Shown here in pieces: positions 29,185 through 39,437 of a stretch of 64,000 nt of DNA. The position numbers and the translations under genes are program-made. The notes beneath the pieces are model-generated. The model saw only the letters and a program-made list of their open reading frames with translations. It was not told the origin of the DNA and searched no databases. The stretch is taken from positions 1 through 64,000 of the forward strand of contig CAMLQG010000002.1 of assembly GCA_946482075.1 (NCBI GenBank), in the 5' to 3' direction. Source of the DNA: an uncultured Erythrobacteraceae bacterium. GTDB lineage: Bacteria > Pseudomonadota > Alphaproteobacteria > Sphingomonadales > Sphingomonadaceae. The number at the start of each line of letters is the position of its first letter. The stretch's first letter is position 1.

Positions 29185-29450
29185 AAACCTCATTCCTCCC
29201 GTTATCTTTTGGCGTGGCGGCATTTTCCCGTCCTACGCAGCGACCTGTCTCGTCCCTCGGAAAGATGTCCTCCGCGGGAAACGAGACAATCCTTAATCAA
29301 TCTAGGTAACTATAGGGTAAACGGGCCTCCTGAGGAATCCCGCGGCGCGGCAGGAATTTCCTTGTCCCCAGCGGATGCATCGTATAGGGGCGCGCCGTCG
29401 CGAACGAGGATGTTCGTGCCGTCCTTTCCCGAACCGAAAGCCCCGCGCGA

Positions 29451-31277
<1,827 letters not shown>

Positions 31278-31340
31278 GGCCAACCCTCAGTTCGTCATTC
31301 CCGCGCAGTGGGGGTCTCTGCATCCGCCCCCCACAGCATC

Positions 31341-31370
31341 AGGGCGCGAGAGCCACTGCCCTCGCGCCCT
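31341..31370 (+). terminator. Hairpin downstream of typA
   Basis: A perfect 10-bp stem (AGGGCGCGAG/CTCGCGCCCT) with a 10-base loop, 63 bases after the typA stop and before a convergent small gene. No T-run. Confidence 0.5.
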
Positions 31371-31390
31371 GCGACCGCCCTGCTGGGCAA

Positions 31391-31579
31391 TCAGGGGCAG
31401 AGTTCGCCCCAATCATGCTGGCGCTCAGGGTCGTGCTGAAACTGCCTGACCGCCCGAGTGATGTAATCGTCGGCAATTTGCCGGTGACGGAGTTCCTCAC
31501 GCGAATTGGGCGCATCGAGCGCCAGCAACATCTCCTCACGCGCATGGCGCAGGAAAACCGCAGCGTCTGTCCTCTCCAT
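31391..31579 (-). CDS. Small hypothetical helical protein
   Basis: A 62-residue soluble protein (starts MERTDAAVFLRHAREEMLLA, ends QHDWGELCP), rich in charged residues and probably helical. The ATG at 31579 has a strong AAGGGGG ribosome site seven bases upstream, which is the main reason for calling it. No recognised family; codon use agrees with neighbours. It is convergent with typA. Confidence 0.55.
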   Translation of the reverse strand: MERTDAAVFLRHAREEMLLALDAPNSREELRHRQIADDYITRAVRQFQHDPERQHDWGELCP

Positions 31580-31879
31580 TGCGTCCCCCTTCTCACAGGC
31601 TGCAAACTATCGCAGCGTGGGCGAAACGCCGGTCTTCCATCCGAAGGGCCGCTAGGCCGATTGATCGGAAACAAGACCGATCAGAATGACGAGAATCTAT
31701 CATCGTCCGTCGAGTCGCCCCAAGGCGGTTCGACCAAACGAGCCCTGCCAGCGACAGGACGGATCCGCAGGCAAAACATTAACTCGAATTAACACAGGGT
31801 TCAGCGCGAATTTGGTTTCATCGAGCTTCAGGCATCGAATCGTCGCCCCCTTAGGCGGTTCGAAGCGGGAGATAGAACA

Positions 31880-32284
31880 ATGTTTAACCTGTTTGGAAAG
31901 GTGGGAATGCTGGCCGCAGCTGCGGCGACTTCTTTGATGGTCGCGACCCCGGCCGAAGCCCGCCGCTATCACGATGGAGACGATGACGCAGCGATCGCGA
32001 TCGGCGCCGGCGTCGTCGGCCTTGCGCTCGGCGCGGCGCTCGCATCCGATCGGCACGATCGTTATTATGATCGCCGCTATTATCGTGACGATTATTATTA
32101 CTACGATTATCGTCCACGCTATCGCAGCTACAACTATTATTACCGCGATTATCCACGGTACCGGCACCGCGACCGCTATTATCGCAACCGCGACTGGAAC
32201 CGGCACGATCGCCGGTATCACCGGGGCGATCGCCATTATCGTGGTGACCGGTACTATCGCGGCAACCGCTACTACCGCTACTGA
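31880..32284 (+). CDS. Secreted Tyr/Arg/Asp-rich low-complexity protein
   Basis: A 134-residue protein with a Sec signal peptide (MFNLFGKVGMLAAAAATSLM, cleavage after TPAEA), a Gly/Ala-rich segment (about 38-55, IGAGVVGLALGAALA) that could insert in a membrane, and then about 75 residues made almost only of Tyr, Arg, Asp, His and Asn. Similar Y/R-rich periplasmic proteins occur in sphingomonads without an assigned function. The composition would suit a disordered, RNA- or polyanion-binding or cross-linkable envelope protein. GGGAGA lies before the ATG. Confidence 0.8.
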   Translation: MFNLFGKVGMLAAAAATSLMVATPAEARRYHDGDDDAAIAIGAGVVGLALGAALASDRHDRYYDRRYYRDDYYYYDYRPRYRSYNYYYRDYPRYRHRDRYYRNRDWNRHDRRYHRGDRHYRGDRYYRGNRYYRY

Positions 32285-32305
32285 GTGACTATGCGGCTGG
32301 TCCGG

Positions 32306-32710
32306 TCAGGCCTTCGCGCCCGGCCGGATCAGCATCGCCATGGTGGCGGCTGCCACGGGCTTTGAACGATCCTCGTTCCATGCCTCGACATGGACGCTGG
32401 CCGAACGCCCGCCCAGCTTGATGATCCTGCCCTGTGCATAGCTGCGCACGGCGACGCCGGGGCGCAGATAATCGACCGTGACTGTCAACGGCTCGAAATC
32501 GAGCGGTTCTTCCGCCGTCTGGCGCGCATCGAGCGCGGTCCGCAAGCATGCGAACCCCGCCGCTTCGAGCAACGAGGCCACGGCGCCGCCATGCATCACG
32601 CCCTTGCGCGCGATGGCGTTGTTCTGCGGTTCGAAGGTACAGATCGGCAGGCCGGCTTCATCACGGCGCGTCTCGATCCCGAGGAAGGTTTCGTAATAGG
32701 GCGAAGTCAT
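32306..32710 (-). CDS. PaaI-type hotdog thioesterase, copy 1
   Basis: A 134-residue acyl-CoA thioesterase-like protein. The hotdog core has KGVMHGGAVASLLEAAG (helix with conserved HGG) and TVDYLRPGVAVRSYAQGRII. It overlaps the upstream thioesterase by four bases (32707-32710) and is the last gene of an amidohydrolase-thioesterase-thioesterase operon. The substrate may be a CoA thioester made in the same pathway; unknown. Confidence 0.88.
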   Translation of the reverse strand: MTSPYYETFLGIETRRDEAGLPICTFEPQNNAIARKGVMHGGAVASLLEAAGFACLRTALDARQTAEEPLDFEPLTVTVDYLRPGVAVRSYAQGRIIKLGGRSASVHVEAWNEDRSKPVAAATMAMLIRPGAKA

Positions 32711-33156
32711 TCCTTAAGCGCTTTCACAGACATGAAGGTCCCGATCCCCACGGCGACCGGATCAGCCGGATCGCCTTCATGGACGATCGACTTCGTATAG
32801 GAGATGTCGGCGGTCATCTTCTCCGACTTGCCGGTAACCACCAGGGCCGCGCCCGGCGTCGGCTGGCGATAATGATCGACCCGCAGTTCCAGCGTGGGAT
32901 AGGGCGCAGCATCCGTGCCTTTCACCAGGAAGGGCAGCAACGCAGCGGCGGAATCGAGCAGCGAATAGATGACGCTGGACGCGATCTTGCCGTCGCGGCC
33001 GGTCAGCTCCTCCTTCCACGGCAGACGGTATTCGAGCCAGTCCGGCCCACGATCGGAATATTCCAGTCCGATCTCGGCATTGTGGCCGAGACCGCAGAAA
33101 ATCCCCAGCATCGCTTCGAACGATGCTCGTCCCTCATCACTTGTCGGATCTAGCAT
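32707..33156 (-). CDS. PaaI-type hotdog thioesterase, copy 2
   Basis: A 149-residue hotdog-fold protein: LEYRLPWKEELTGRDGKIAS, SVIYSLLDSAAALLP in the position of the HGG helix, and LRVDHYRQPTPGAALVV. The catalytic helix reads ASSVIYSLLDSA rather than HGG, so it is a diverged partner and may work as a heteromer with copy 1. It is immediately adjacent to the amidohydrolase (stop and start touch at 33156/33157). Confidence 0.85.
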   Translation of the reverse strand: MLDPTSDEGRASFEAMLGIFCGLGHNAEIGLEYSDRGPDWLEYRLPWKEELTGRDGKIASSVIYSLLDSAAALLPFLVKGTDAAPYPTLELRVDHYRQPTPGAALVVTGKSEKMTADISYTKSIVHEGDPADPVAVGIGTFMSVKALKE

Positions 33157-34365
33157 TTAGGCAGGCACATTCTCGAGATGGTAGAGTTGGGTGACGTTTT
33201 CGCGCAGGACAAGGCGCTTCTGTTCTTCTGTAAGCCCCTTGGTGTGGCGCGCAAGCATCTGTCGGCTCCACGGCCAGGTCGAATCCGAATGCGGGAAATC
33301 ATTCGCCCACATCAGGCGCCTGGAGTTCATCAGGTCGATCATCCGGAACGCCGTGTAATCGTCCTGGAAAGTCAGATAGATGTTGTCGTGGAAATATTCG
33401 CTCGGCAGGCGTTCCATGCTGCCCGTCTTGGACCAGAACCGGTGGCGGCTGTAGAAATGGTCGAGGCGGTACATGAAGTGCGGCGCCCAGCCGGCATCGG
33501 CTTCCACGCAGCAGACCCGGAGATCCGGATTGCGCTCAAACGCGCGGCCCCAGATCAGCAGGGCGATATTGTCCTGATTGGCGCGGATGATCGAATGCTG
33601 GTTGGCGGCGATCTTCACGAAGTCCGAGCCCCGGCCTTCCACCTGCACCGCGCTTTTGCCCTTGCCGGAGGTCAGGATGTGGAAGCTGATCGGCATCTCC
33701 ATTTCGACCGACGCCTTCCAGAGATAATCCCAGGAGGGATCGTCATAATCCTCGTCCGTCGGCGGCTCTCCCGGCATCATGATGCCTTTGAAGCCCATCT
33801 CCTTCATCTCGCGCATGTCGGCCGCGGCTTCCTGCGGAGAGCGCGCCGCCGTCTGCCCGAGGCCGAACAGGCGATTGGGCGCATGGCCACAGAATTCGGC
33901 GAGCCAGCGATTATAGGCCTTGAAGCAAGCGTTCTTGTATTCGGCGTCGGGATGATTGCACAGGATCATGCCGACCGACGGATAGATCACTTCGGCTGCC
34001 ACGCCGTCGCGATCCTGGTCCAGCAGCCGAGCCGCTGGATCCCAGCCGCCCCGGTGGATCTCCTCGAACTTGGCCTGGTCGAAGCTCATTTCGCGTGGAT
34101 CAATGCCGGCGGCGGCGATGATCGCCAGCGGGATCGGCTTGTCGATGCCGTCGATCGCGAAAACGTCGCCACCATTCGGCCCGGTCACCGCGCGCGGAGC
34201 GCGATCGCGAAATTTGGGGTCGATATAATCGACGTAGCAGTTGGGGGGCTCGGTGATGTGGGAATCGGCCGAGATCGGCTTGATGCCGATATCCGGAGCA
34301 GCTTCATCGGCATATTGCGAAATATGCTCGGAAATAGCGCCTCCGCGCGAACCTTCATAGTCCAT
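33157..34365 (-). CDS. Amidohydrolase-2 family (ACMSD-like) protein
   Basis: A 402-residue metal-dependent TIM-barrel protein of the amidohydrolase 2 family, whose members include decarboxylases of aromatic acids and hydratases. The metal-binding D34-x-H36 is in ISADSHITEP; later segments ISFHILTSG, CVEADAGWAPHF and MWANDFPHSDSTWPWS (C-terminal Asp region) are typical. The start at 34365 has GGGAGAG upstream; a start 21 bases earlier is less likely. Together with two hotdog thioesterases it suggests breakdown of an aromatic or cyclic acid through CoA thioesters. Confidence 0.9.
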   Translation of the reverse strand: MDYEGSRGGAISEHISQYADEAAPDIGIKPISADSHITEPPNCYVDYIDPKFRDRAPRAVTGPNGGDVFAIDGIDKPIPLAIIAAAGIDPREMSFDQAKFEEIHRGGWDPAARLLDQDRDGVAAEVIYPSVGMILCNHPDAEYKNACFKAYNRWLAEFCGHAPNRLFGLGQTAARSPQEAAADMREMKEMGFKGIMMPGEPPTDEDYDDPSWDYLWKASVEMEMPISFHILTSGKGKSAVQVEGRGSDFVKIAANQHSIIRANQDNIALLIWGRAFERNPDLRVCCVEADAGWAPHFMYRLDHFYSRHRFWSKTGSMERLPSEYFHDNIYLTFQDDYTAFRMIDLMNSRRLMWANDFPHSDSTWPWSRQMLARHTKGLTEEQKRLVLRENVTQLYHLENVPA

Positions 34366-34386
34366 GGTTCTCTCCCGCCGGCGCAT

Positions 34387-34761
34387 TCCGCCGGCCTGCT
34401 TGCCTGCAATAGTCCGAAACCTAGACCGTCGCTTTCGGCGCGTCCAGTGGACGCGCCGATTCGTTTACCCGGCCGGTGAGGAAAACCGCCGGAAGAGTCC
34501 TTTCCAAACTCAGGTTGACACAGTTGACACTGTCCAGGAGAGAAAATCCGAGCCCCTCGAAAGGGCTTTTCAACATTCTGAAAAGACGAGGCAAATGGGG
34601 GGGCGGTCTCACAGGGGGTAGTTGAGCATAGTGGACGCGTGTAGGAAAGCCTCCTGCCCTCCTTTCCCGAGAGGGGCCCCGCCCCCGGTTACCGGCGTCG
34701 GTTCCAAAGGAGCTTCCCCCTACCTCTCCCCTGAAGCGGAGGGGAGGCGAGCGCAGCGCCT
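34387..34761. other. Non-coding gap with operator-like palindrome
   Basis: About 375 bases with no credible gene. The one clear element is ACAGT-TGAC-ACTGT at 34520-34533, a perfect inverted repeat preceded by a direct repeat of TTGACAC (34515 and 34524). It lies about 155 bases upstream of the amidohydrolase operon and downstream of dodecin, so it might be an operator for the former. Confidence 0.45.
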
Positions 34762-34971
34762 TCAATCGTCGAGCTGGAAGCCGACCTTCAACGTCACCTG
34801 ATATTCGATGCCGCGATCGGGATGCGCATAGCCCCGCATCGTGACGACTTCGAACCAGCGCACATTGCGCAGCGACTTCTTCGCCCGCTCCAGCGCGACT
34901 TCTATCGCCTTCTCGATCGATCCGTTCGAGGTCCCGACGATCTCGGTGAGCTTGTAGACGCGTTCGGACAT
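34762..34971 (-). CDS. Dodecin family flavin-binding protein
   Basis: A 69-residue protein matching dodecin, which forms dodecameric shells that store flavin (and CoA in some) and protect it from light. Family features are VYKLTEIVGTSNGSIEKAIE, the flavin-stacking Trp in NVRWFEVVTMRG and YQVTLKVGFQLDD. The start at 34971 follows an excellent GGAGGAGGAT site; the longer upstream frame is not coding. Confidence 0.93.
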   Translation of the reverse strand: MSERVYKLTEIVGTSNGSIEKAIEVALERAKKSLRNVRWFEVVTMRGYAHPDRGIEYQVTLKVGFQLDD

Positions 34972-35108
34972 ATCCTCCTCCTCCTGCCAGCGACGAGGCT
35001 TGTTCCGGCCCTGAGATGACGTGCGCCGACATGCAAACAACGCCTCCCCGGCAAATATGATCCTAAGGCCTCGGCGCGGAGGTACGCACAAGACCTTGAT
35101 CGTTTGAA

Positions 35109-35172
35109 GAGAGCCTGATTCACGACATCGGCGGACACGCAAAGCGCTTCCACCGCGGACGATCAGGCTCTA
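35109..35172. repeat. 64-base dispersed element, copy 1
   Basis: Terminal arms AGAGCCTGAT and ATCAGGCTCT are perfect complements, enclosing CATCGGCGGACACGCAAAGC and a GCTTCC block. A second copy with about three quarters of the bases matching lies at 38574-38637. Located just upstream of the glycosyltransferase start. Confidence 0.75.
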
Positions 35173-35185
35173 GAAGGCCGGCCCA

Positions 35186-36343
35186 ATGGAGCTTCAAGAC
35201 CTTCGCATCGCCCTGTTCAGCGGCAACTACAATTATGTCCGGGACGGGGCCAACCAGGCTCTCAACAGGCTGGTGGGATATCTGCTGCGGCAGGGCGCGC
35301 AGGTGCGCGTCTATGCGCCAGTGGTCGCCAAACCGGCCTTCGAACCCACCGGGACACTGATCGCGCTGCCTTCGGTTCCTCTGCCCGTGCGCCATGAATA
35401 CCGCATGCCCATGGGTCTTTCCCCGAAGGTTCGCCGCGATCTCGAGCAATTCGCCCCCAATATCGTTCACGCCTCCTCACCCGACGTTTCGGGCCATCGC
35501 GCGGTCAGCTGGGCGCGCGACAGGGGGCTGCCGGTTCTCGCATCGGTCCACACCCGGTTCGAAACCTATATGCGATACTACAAGCTCGGCTTCACCGAGC
35601 CGCTGCTGGAGGGGATCCTGCGGCGCTTCTATCACCGCTGCGATGGGCTGGTCGCTCCTTCCGAAAGCATGGCTCAGGTCCTGCGCGAGCAGGGGATGCA
35701 TGACGATATCGGCATCTGGTCGCGCGGGGTGGATCGCGAAACGTTCCATCCGGGACGACGCGATCATGACTGGCGGCGCGGCTTCGGGATCGCGGAGGAT
35801 GACATGGTCGTCGGCTTTCTGGGCCGGCTGGTCATGGAAAAGGGCCTCGACGTATTCTCTGGAACCATAGCGGAGCTGCGCAGGCGCGGCGGCAAGGTGA
35901 AAGTGCTCGTCGTAGGAGACGGCCCCGCCCGCCCCTGGCTGGAAAGCCATTTGCCCGATGCCGCTTTCGCCGGTTTTCAGGCGGGCGAGAATCTCGGCCG
36001 GGCCGTGGCCAGCATGGACGTGCTGTTCAACCCTTCGGTCACCGAGACGTTCGGCAATGTCACGCTGGAAGCGATGGCTTGCGGCCTGCCGGTGGTAGCA
36101 TCCATCGCGACCGGCAGCGAAAGCCTGGTCGCCGACGGCGTCTCCGGCCGGCTGATCACGCCGGGCGCGATCGGCGAATTCGCCGATGCGCTCGGGTGCT
36201 ATGCCGGCGATCCGGCCCTGCGCCGCCGGCATGGCGCCGCGGGCGAGGAACGCAGCCGCGACTTCGACTGGGACCGCATCAACCATGCCGTCGCCGAAAG
36301 CTATCTCCGCCTGATCCGGCAAAAGGGCGCAAGCGGACGATAG
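35186..36343 (+). CDS. Family 4 glycosyltransferase (GDP-mannose-type)
   Basis: A 385-residue GT-B glycosyltransferase. The N-terminal domain starts LRIALFSGNYNYVRDGAN (as in MgtA/SqdX/PimB-like enzymes). The C-terminal domain has VGFLGRLVMEKGLDVF and the E-x7-E motif in VTETFGNVTLEAMACGLPVV. Such enzymes transfer a sugar from a nucleotide donor to a lipid or sugar acceptor at the membrane, for example in glycolipid synthesis. It ends three bases before rarA. Confidence 0.9.
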   Translation: MELQDLRIALFSGNYNYVRDGANQALNRLVGYLLRQGAQVRVYAPVVAKPAFEPTGTLIALPSVPLPVRHEYRMPMGLSPKVRRDLEQFAPNIVHASSPDVSGHRAVSWARDRGLPVLASVHTRFETYMRYYKLGFTEPLLEGILRRFYHRCDGLVAPSESMAQVLREQGMHDDIGIWSRGVDRETFHPGRRDHDWRRGFGIAEDDMVVGFLGRLVMEKGLDVFSGTIAELRRRGGKVKVLVVGDGPARPWLESHLPDAAFAGFQAGENLGRAVASMDVLFNPSVTETFGNVTLEAMACGLPVVASIATGSESLVADGVSGRLITPGAIGEFADALGCYAGDPALRRRHGAAGEERSRDFDWDRINHAVAESYLRLIRQKGASGR

Positions 36344-36346
36344 GCC

Positions 36347-37678
36347 ATGGCGGACCTGTTCGGCGAAACCCCGCCCGAAAGCGAAACGCCCTCCGCCCCG
36401 CGCGAGGATGCGCCGCTCGCCGACAGGCTGCGCCCGCGCGACCTGTCCGAAGTCGTCGGCCAGGAACATCTCACCGGGCCGGACGGCGCGATCGGTCGGA
36501 TGGTCGCAGCCGGCCGGCTCTCCTCGATGATCCTCTGGGGGCCGCCAGGCACGGGCAAGACCAGCATCGCGCGCCTGCTGGCCGATGCCGTGGGGATGCG
36601 CTTCGCCGCCGTCAGTGCCGTGTTCTCCGGCGTGGCCGATCTGAAGAAGGCTTTCGCCGAAGCGGATCTCGCCGCCGAAGCCGGCCAGCGCACGCTGCTC
36701 TTCGTGGACGAGATCCACCGTTTCAACCGGGCGCAGCAGGACGGCTTCCTGCCCTTCGTGGAACGCGGCACCGTGACTCTGGTGGGCGCGACGACGGAGA
36801 ACCCCAGCTTCGCGCTCAACGCCGCGCTGCTGAGCCGGGCGCAAGTGCTGATCCTCCATCGCCTGGGGCCGGAAGCGCTGACGACTCTGCTCGAGCGCGC
36901 GGAAGAGCTTGAAGAGCGCCCGCTCCCCGTCACGCAGGAGGCGCGCGACGCGCTGATCGCATCGGCCGATGGCGACGGTCGCTTCCTGCTCAACCAGGCG
37001 GAAACGCTCTATGCCACGAATATCGCGGAGCCGCTCGATCCCGCGGGACTCGGCAAGTTCCTCCAGCGCCGCGTCGCCGTCTACGACAAGGACCGGGACG
37101 GGCACTACAACCTGATCTCGGCCTTTCACAAAAGCCTGCGCGGGTCCGATCCGCAGGCGGCACTCTATTATTGCGCCCGGATGCTGACGGCGGGCGAAGA
37201 CCCATTCTACGTCCTGCGCCGCCTGACCCGCTTCGCCAATGAGGATATCGGGTTGGCCGACCCGCAGGCAGTGGTCCAGTGCCTTGCGGCCAAGGACGTG
37301 TATGAATTCCTCGGCAGTCCGGAGGGGGAACTGGGCATCGTCCAGGCAGTGATCTATTGCGCCACCGCGCCCAAATCGAATGCGGCCTACAAGGCGTTCA
37401 AGGAAAGCTGGAAGGATGCGCGCGAGACGGGCTCGGTCAATCCGCCCGCCAACATCCTCAACGCGCCCACCAAGCTGATGAAGGACATCGGCTATGGCGC
37501 GGATTACGAATATGACCACGATGCCGAAGGCGGCTTTTCCGGCGCGAATTACTGGCCGGAGGGTCTGGAGCCGCGAACCTATTATCGCCCGGTGGAACGG
37601 GGCTTCGAACGCCAGGTGATCGAACGCATCGCCTATTGGAACCGCCTGCGCGACAAGCGCAACCGTCCGGATGAATGA
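36347..37678 (+). CDS. rarA: Replication-associated recombination protein RarA
   Basis: A 443-residue AAA+ ATPase (RarA/MgsA/WRNIP1 family) acting at stalled forks. N-terminal LADRLRPRDLSEVVGQEHLT, Walker A GPPGTGKTS, Walker B LLFVDEIHRFNRAQQDG, sensor 1 in GATTENPSFALN, and the C-terminal tetramerisation region with IGLADPQAVVQ and APKSNAAYKAF. Its last eight bases overlap the next gene, suggesting coupled translation. Confidence 0.95.
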   Translation: MADLFGETPPESETPSAPREDAPLADRLRPRDLSEVVGQEHLTGPDGAIGRMVAAGRLSSMILWGPPGTGKTSIARLLADAVGMRFAAVSAVFSGVADLKKAFAEADLAAEAGQRTLLFVDEIHRFNRAQQDGFLPFVERGTVTLVGATTENPSFALNAALLSRAQVLILHRLGPEALTTLLERAEELEERPLPVTQEARDALIASADGDGRFLLNQAETLYATNIAEPLDPAGLGKFLQRRVAVYDKDRDGHYNLISAFHKSLRGSDPQAALYYCARMLTAGEDPFYVLRRLTRFANEDIGLADPQAVVQCLAAKDVYEFLGSPEGELGIVQAVIYCATAPKSNAAYKAFKESWKDARETGSVNPPANILNAPTKLMKDIGYGADYEYDHDAEGGFSGANYWPEGLEPRTYYRPVERGFERQVIERIAYWNRLRDKRNRPDE

Positions 37679-38540
37679 CCGCTTCCGCCATTTCGCCGCG
37701 ATCGACTGGTCCGGCGCGGCGGGGGAGCGGCACAAGGGCATCGCGATAGCGATCTGCGCTCAGGGGAACGCGGCACCCGCCCTCGTCCGGCCCGGCCATC
37801 GCTGGTCGCGCATGGACGCGCTCGAATGGCTGCGCGACGATCTTCCAGCGGACACGCTGGTCGGCATCGATCTCAGCACCTCCTTCGCCTTCGAGGATTG
37901 CGGCGCCTATTTTCCTGGCTGGGACGAAAGTCCGGCCGATGCGCATGCGCTCTGGGCGCTGGTCGAGCGGATCTGCGCGGACGATCCCCATCTCGGGGCA
38001 TCCAGCCTGGTCGATCATCCGGAAGCCCGCCGCCATTTCCGCCGCCATGGCGGACGGGAAGGCGACCGTTTCGGCGGAGGAAGGGGCCGCTTCCGGGCGA
38101 CCGAACACGCGCAGCAGCGGATGGGCTGCAAGCCCTACAGCAATTTCAACCTGATCGGCGCCGCCCAGGTCGGAAAAGCCAGCTTGACAGGCATGCGCGT
38201 GCTTCACCGGCTGACGGGTCACGTGCCCGTCTGGCCGATCGATCCCCTGCCCGAGAGCGGTTCCGTCCTGGTGGAGATCTACGCCGCCATTGCCGCGATC
38301 GAAGCCCGGCGCAGCGCCGGACGCGCCAAGATCCGCGATCATGCCGAACTGAACATCGCCCTGGCTCATCTCGAAAGCCGTCCCCTGCCGGGCCTTGGCC
38401 CCATCGATGACCACAAGAGCGACGCGCTTCTCACGGCAGCCTGGCTTCGCCGGGCCGCCGGGCGCAAGGCGCTCTGGCATCCCCCCGCCCTCACCCGCGA
38501 CATCGCCGCGCAGGAGGGCTGGACATTCGGTGCGCTGTAA
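37671..38540 (+). CDS. Predicted RNase H-fold protein (DUF429-like), unknown function
   Basis: A 289-residue protein. It opens with FAAIDWSGAAGERHKG, an Asp-led first strand as in RNase H-like folds, followed by LVGIDLSTSFAFED and, near the end, DDHKSDALLTAAWLRRAA, an acidic helix comparable to the last catalytic position. This three-part acidic pattern resembles DUF429 and related predicted nucleases; the assignment is tentative. It begins inside the end of rarA (eight-base overlap), so it is probably made together with a replication-fork repair ATPase. No signal peptide or membrane segment. Confidence 0.72.
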   Translation: MNDRFRHFAAIDWSGAAGERHKGIAIAICAQGNAAPALVRPGHRWSRMDALEWLRDDLPADTLVGIDLSTSFAFEDCGAYFPGWDESPADAHALWALVERICADDPHLGASSLVDHPEARRHFRRHGGREGDRFGGGRGRFRATEHAQQRMGCKPYSNFNLIGAAQVGKASLTGMRVLHRLTGHVPVWPIDPLPESGSVLVEIYAAIAAIEARRSAGRAKIRDHAELNIALAHLESRPLPGLGPIDDHKSDALLTAAWLRRAAGRKALWHPPALTRDIAAQEGWTFGAL

Positions 38541-38573
38541 GAACGCCTCTGGACCTTCGCCCCCGGCCGGCGC

Positions 38574-38637
38574 TAGACCTTGATTTACGTCATCGGCGGA
38601 AGCGCAAAGCACTTCCACCTCAAACGATCTGGCTCTA
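38574..38637. repeat. 64-base dispersed element, copy 2
   Basis: A diverged copy of the element at 35109, sharing CATCGGCGGA, GCGCAAAGC, CTTCCACC, ACGATC and GGCTCTA blocks in the same order and spacing. The outer arms (TAGACCTTGAT, ATCTGGCTCTA) are imperfect. It ends 18 bases before the tRNA-Thr gene and could lie in its promoter region. Confidence 0.7.
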
Positions 38638-38655
38638 AGGGCGGACGATCGGAGA

Positions 38656-38731
<76 letters not shown>

Positions 38732-38808
38732 CAGATTTCCTTGTATACTTAGACACTTACACCATAGCCCGTCACCAGTCGAAGGCGCCGTTCCGGGACC
38801 CTTGCAGG

Positions 38809-39030
38809 TTATTTTGTGATATGGACTTCCTCGGACTCCGGCTCTCCGGCGGAATTCTCCGCCTTGTCACCGAAGGCCAATCCGTCGGCATAAGGCTGCA
38901 AATGCGCGGGCAATTCCCTGAGCAGATAGCCGAGCATCGCCGCGCACCATTGCGTCGCGGCCCACACACCAGCGGTGACGATGGCGAAGACAACAAGGAT
39001 CTGGCCGACAAGCAGCTTGGTCGGGGTCAC
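38809..39030 (-). pseudogene. Truncated TraG/VirD4 coupling-protein N-terminus
   Basis: Seventy-three residues start MTPTKLLVGQILVVFAIVTA then GVWAATQWCAAMLGY, the first membrane helix and following segment of TraG-type conjugation coupling proteins, which are normally over 600 residues. After residue 35 the sequence changes to an unrelated acidic tail (LLRELPAHLQPYADGLAFGD...) and stops. So the gene is cut and fused to other DNA. This is a remnant of a conjugative element next to the tRNA-Thr gene. Confidence 0.7.
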
Positions 39031-39437
39031 ATCCTGGTTCCGGGAAGGACGGGTTGTCCTGACAGGCCAGGAAGGCTTGGCTAATTCTGACCGGCGCGGG
39101 CGTCATTCCGCCATCACGGAGATTGCGCGACAAGTGGTCAAACGATTGTGCTGCTTCGATATCCACACTGATCAGGATGGCGAAGATCGTGGCAGGCACC
39201 CGACATCGTGCGTCGGTCGGCCTTTGAGTCAGTGGCGCCCCCAAGGCCGGCGGTTTCTGCGAGCTGGTCCTTAGTCGTCCGAAACGCATCGGCCCTGCGC
39301 TCAACGTCGACGACACCACGCTTGTCCATGAAGCGGGCGACAAAGCTGGAGCGGTCGATCCCGCTACCTTGGTCCACTTTCTGCACTGTCCCAATGGCCG
39401 CGATGCAAATTGTCGCAGTAACCCCTATGTTGCGCTA
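39031..39437. other. Unassigned stretch upstream of DUF488 gene
   Basis: About 400 bases between the TraG remnant and DUF488. Short frames exist on both strands, for instance an 82-codon minus-strand frame at 39138-39386, but none has a recognisable family or a clear ribosome site. Probably debris of the same mobile element. Confidence 0.4.

Noticed and set aside
31779..31792. TTAA-N6-TTAA upstream of the Tyr/Arg-rich protein, considered as a CtrA site.
   Set aside because: The spacer is six instead of seven bases, which does not fit CtrA.
39138..39386. An 82-codon minus-strand frame next to the TraG remnant, considered as a relaxase piece.
   Set aside because: No recognisable motif or ribosome site; kept only as unassigned debris.
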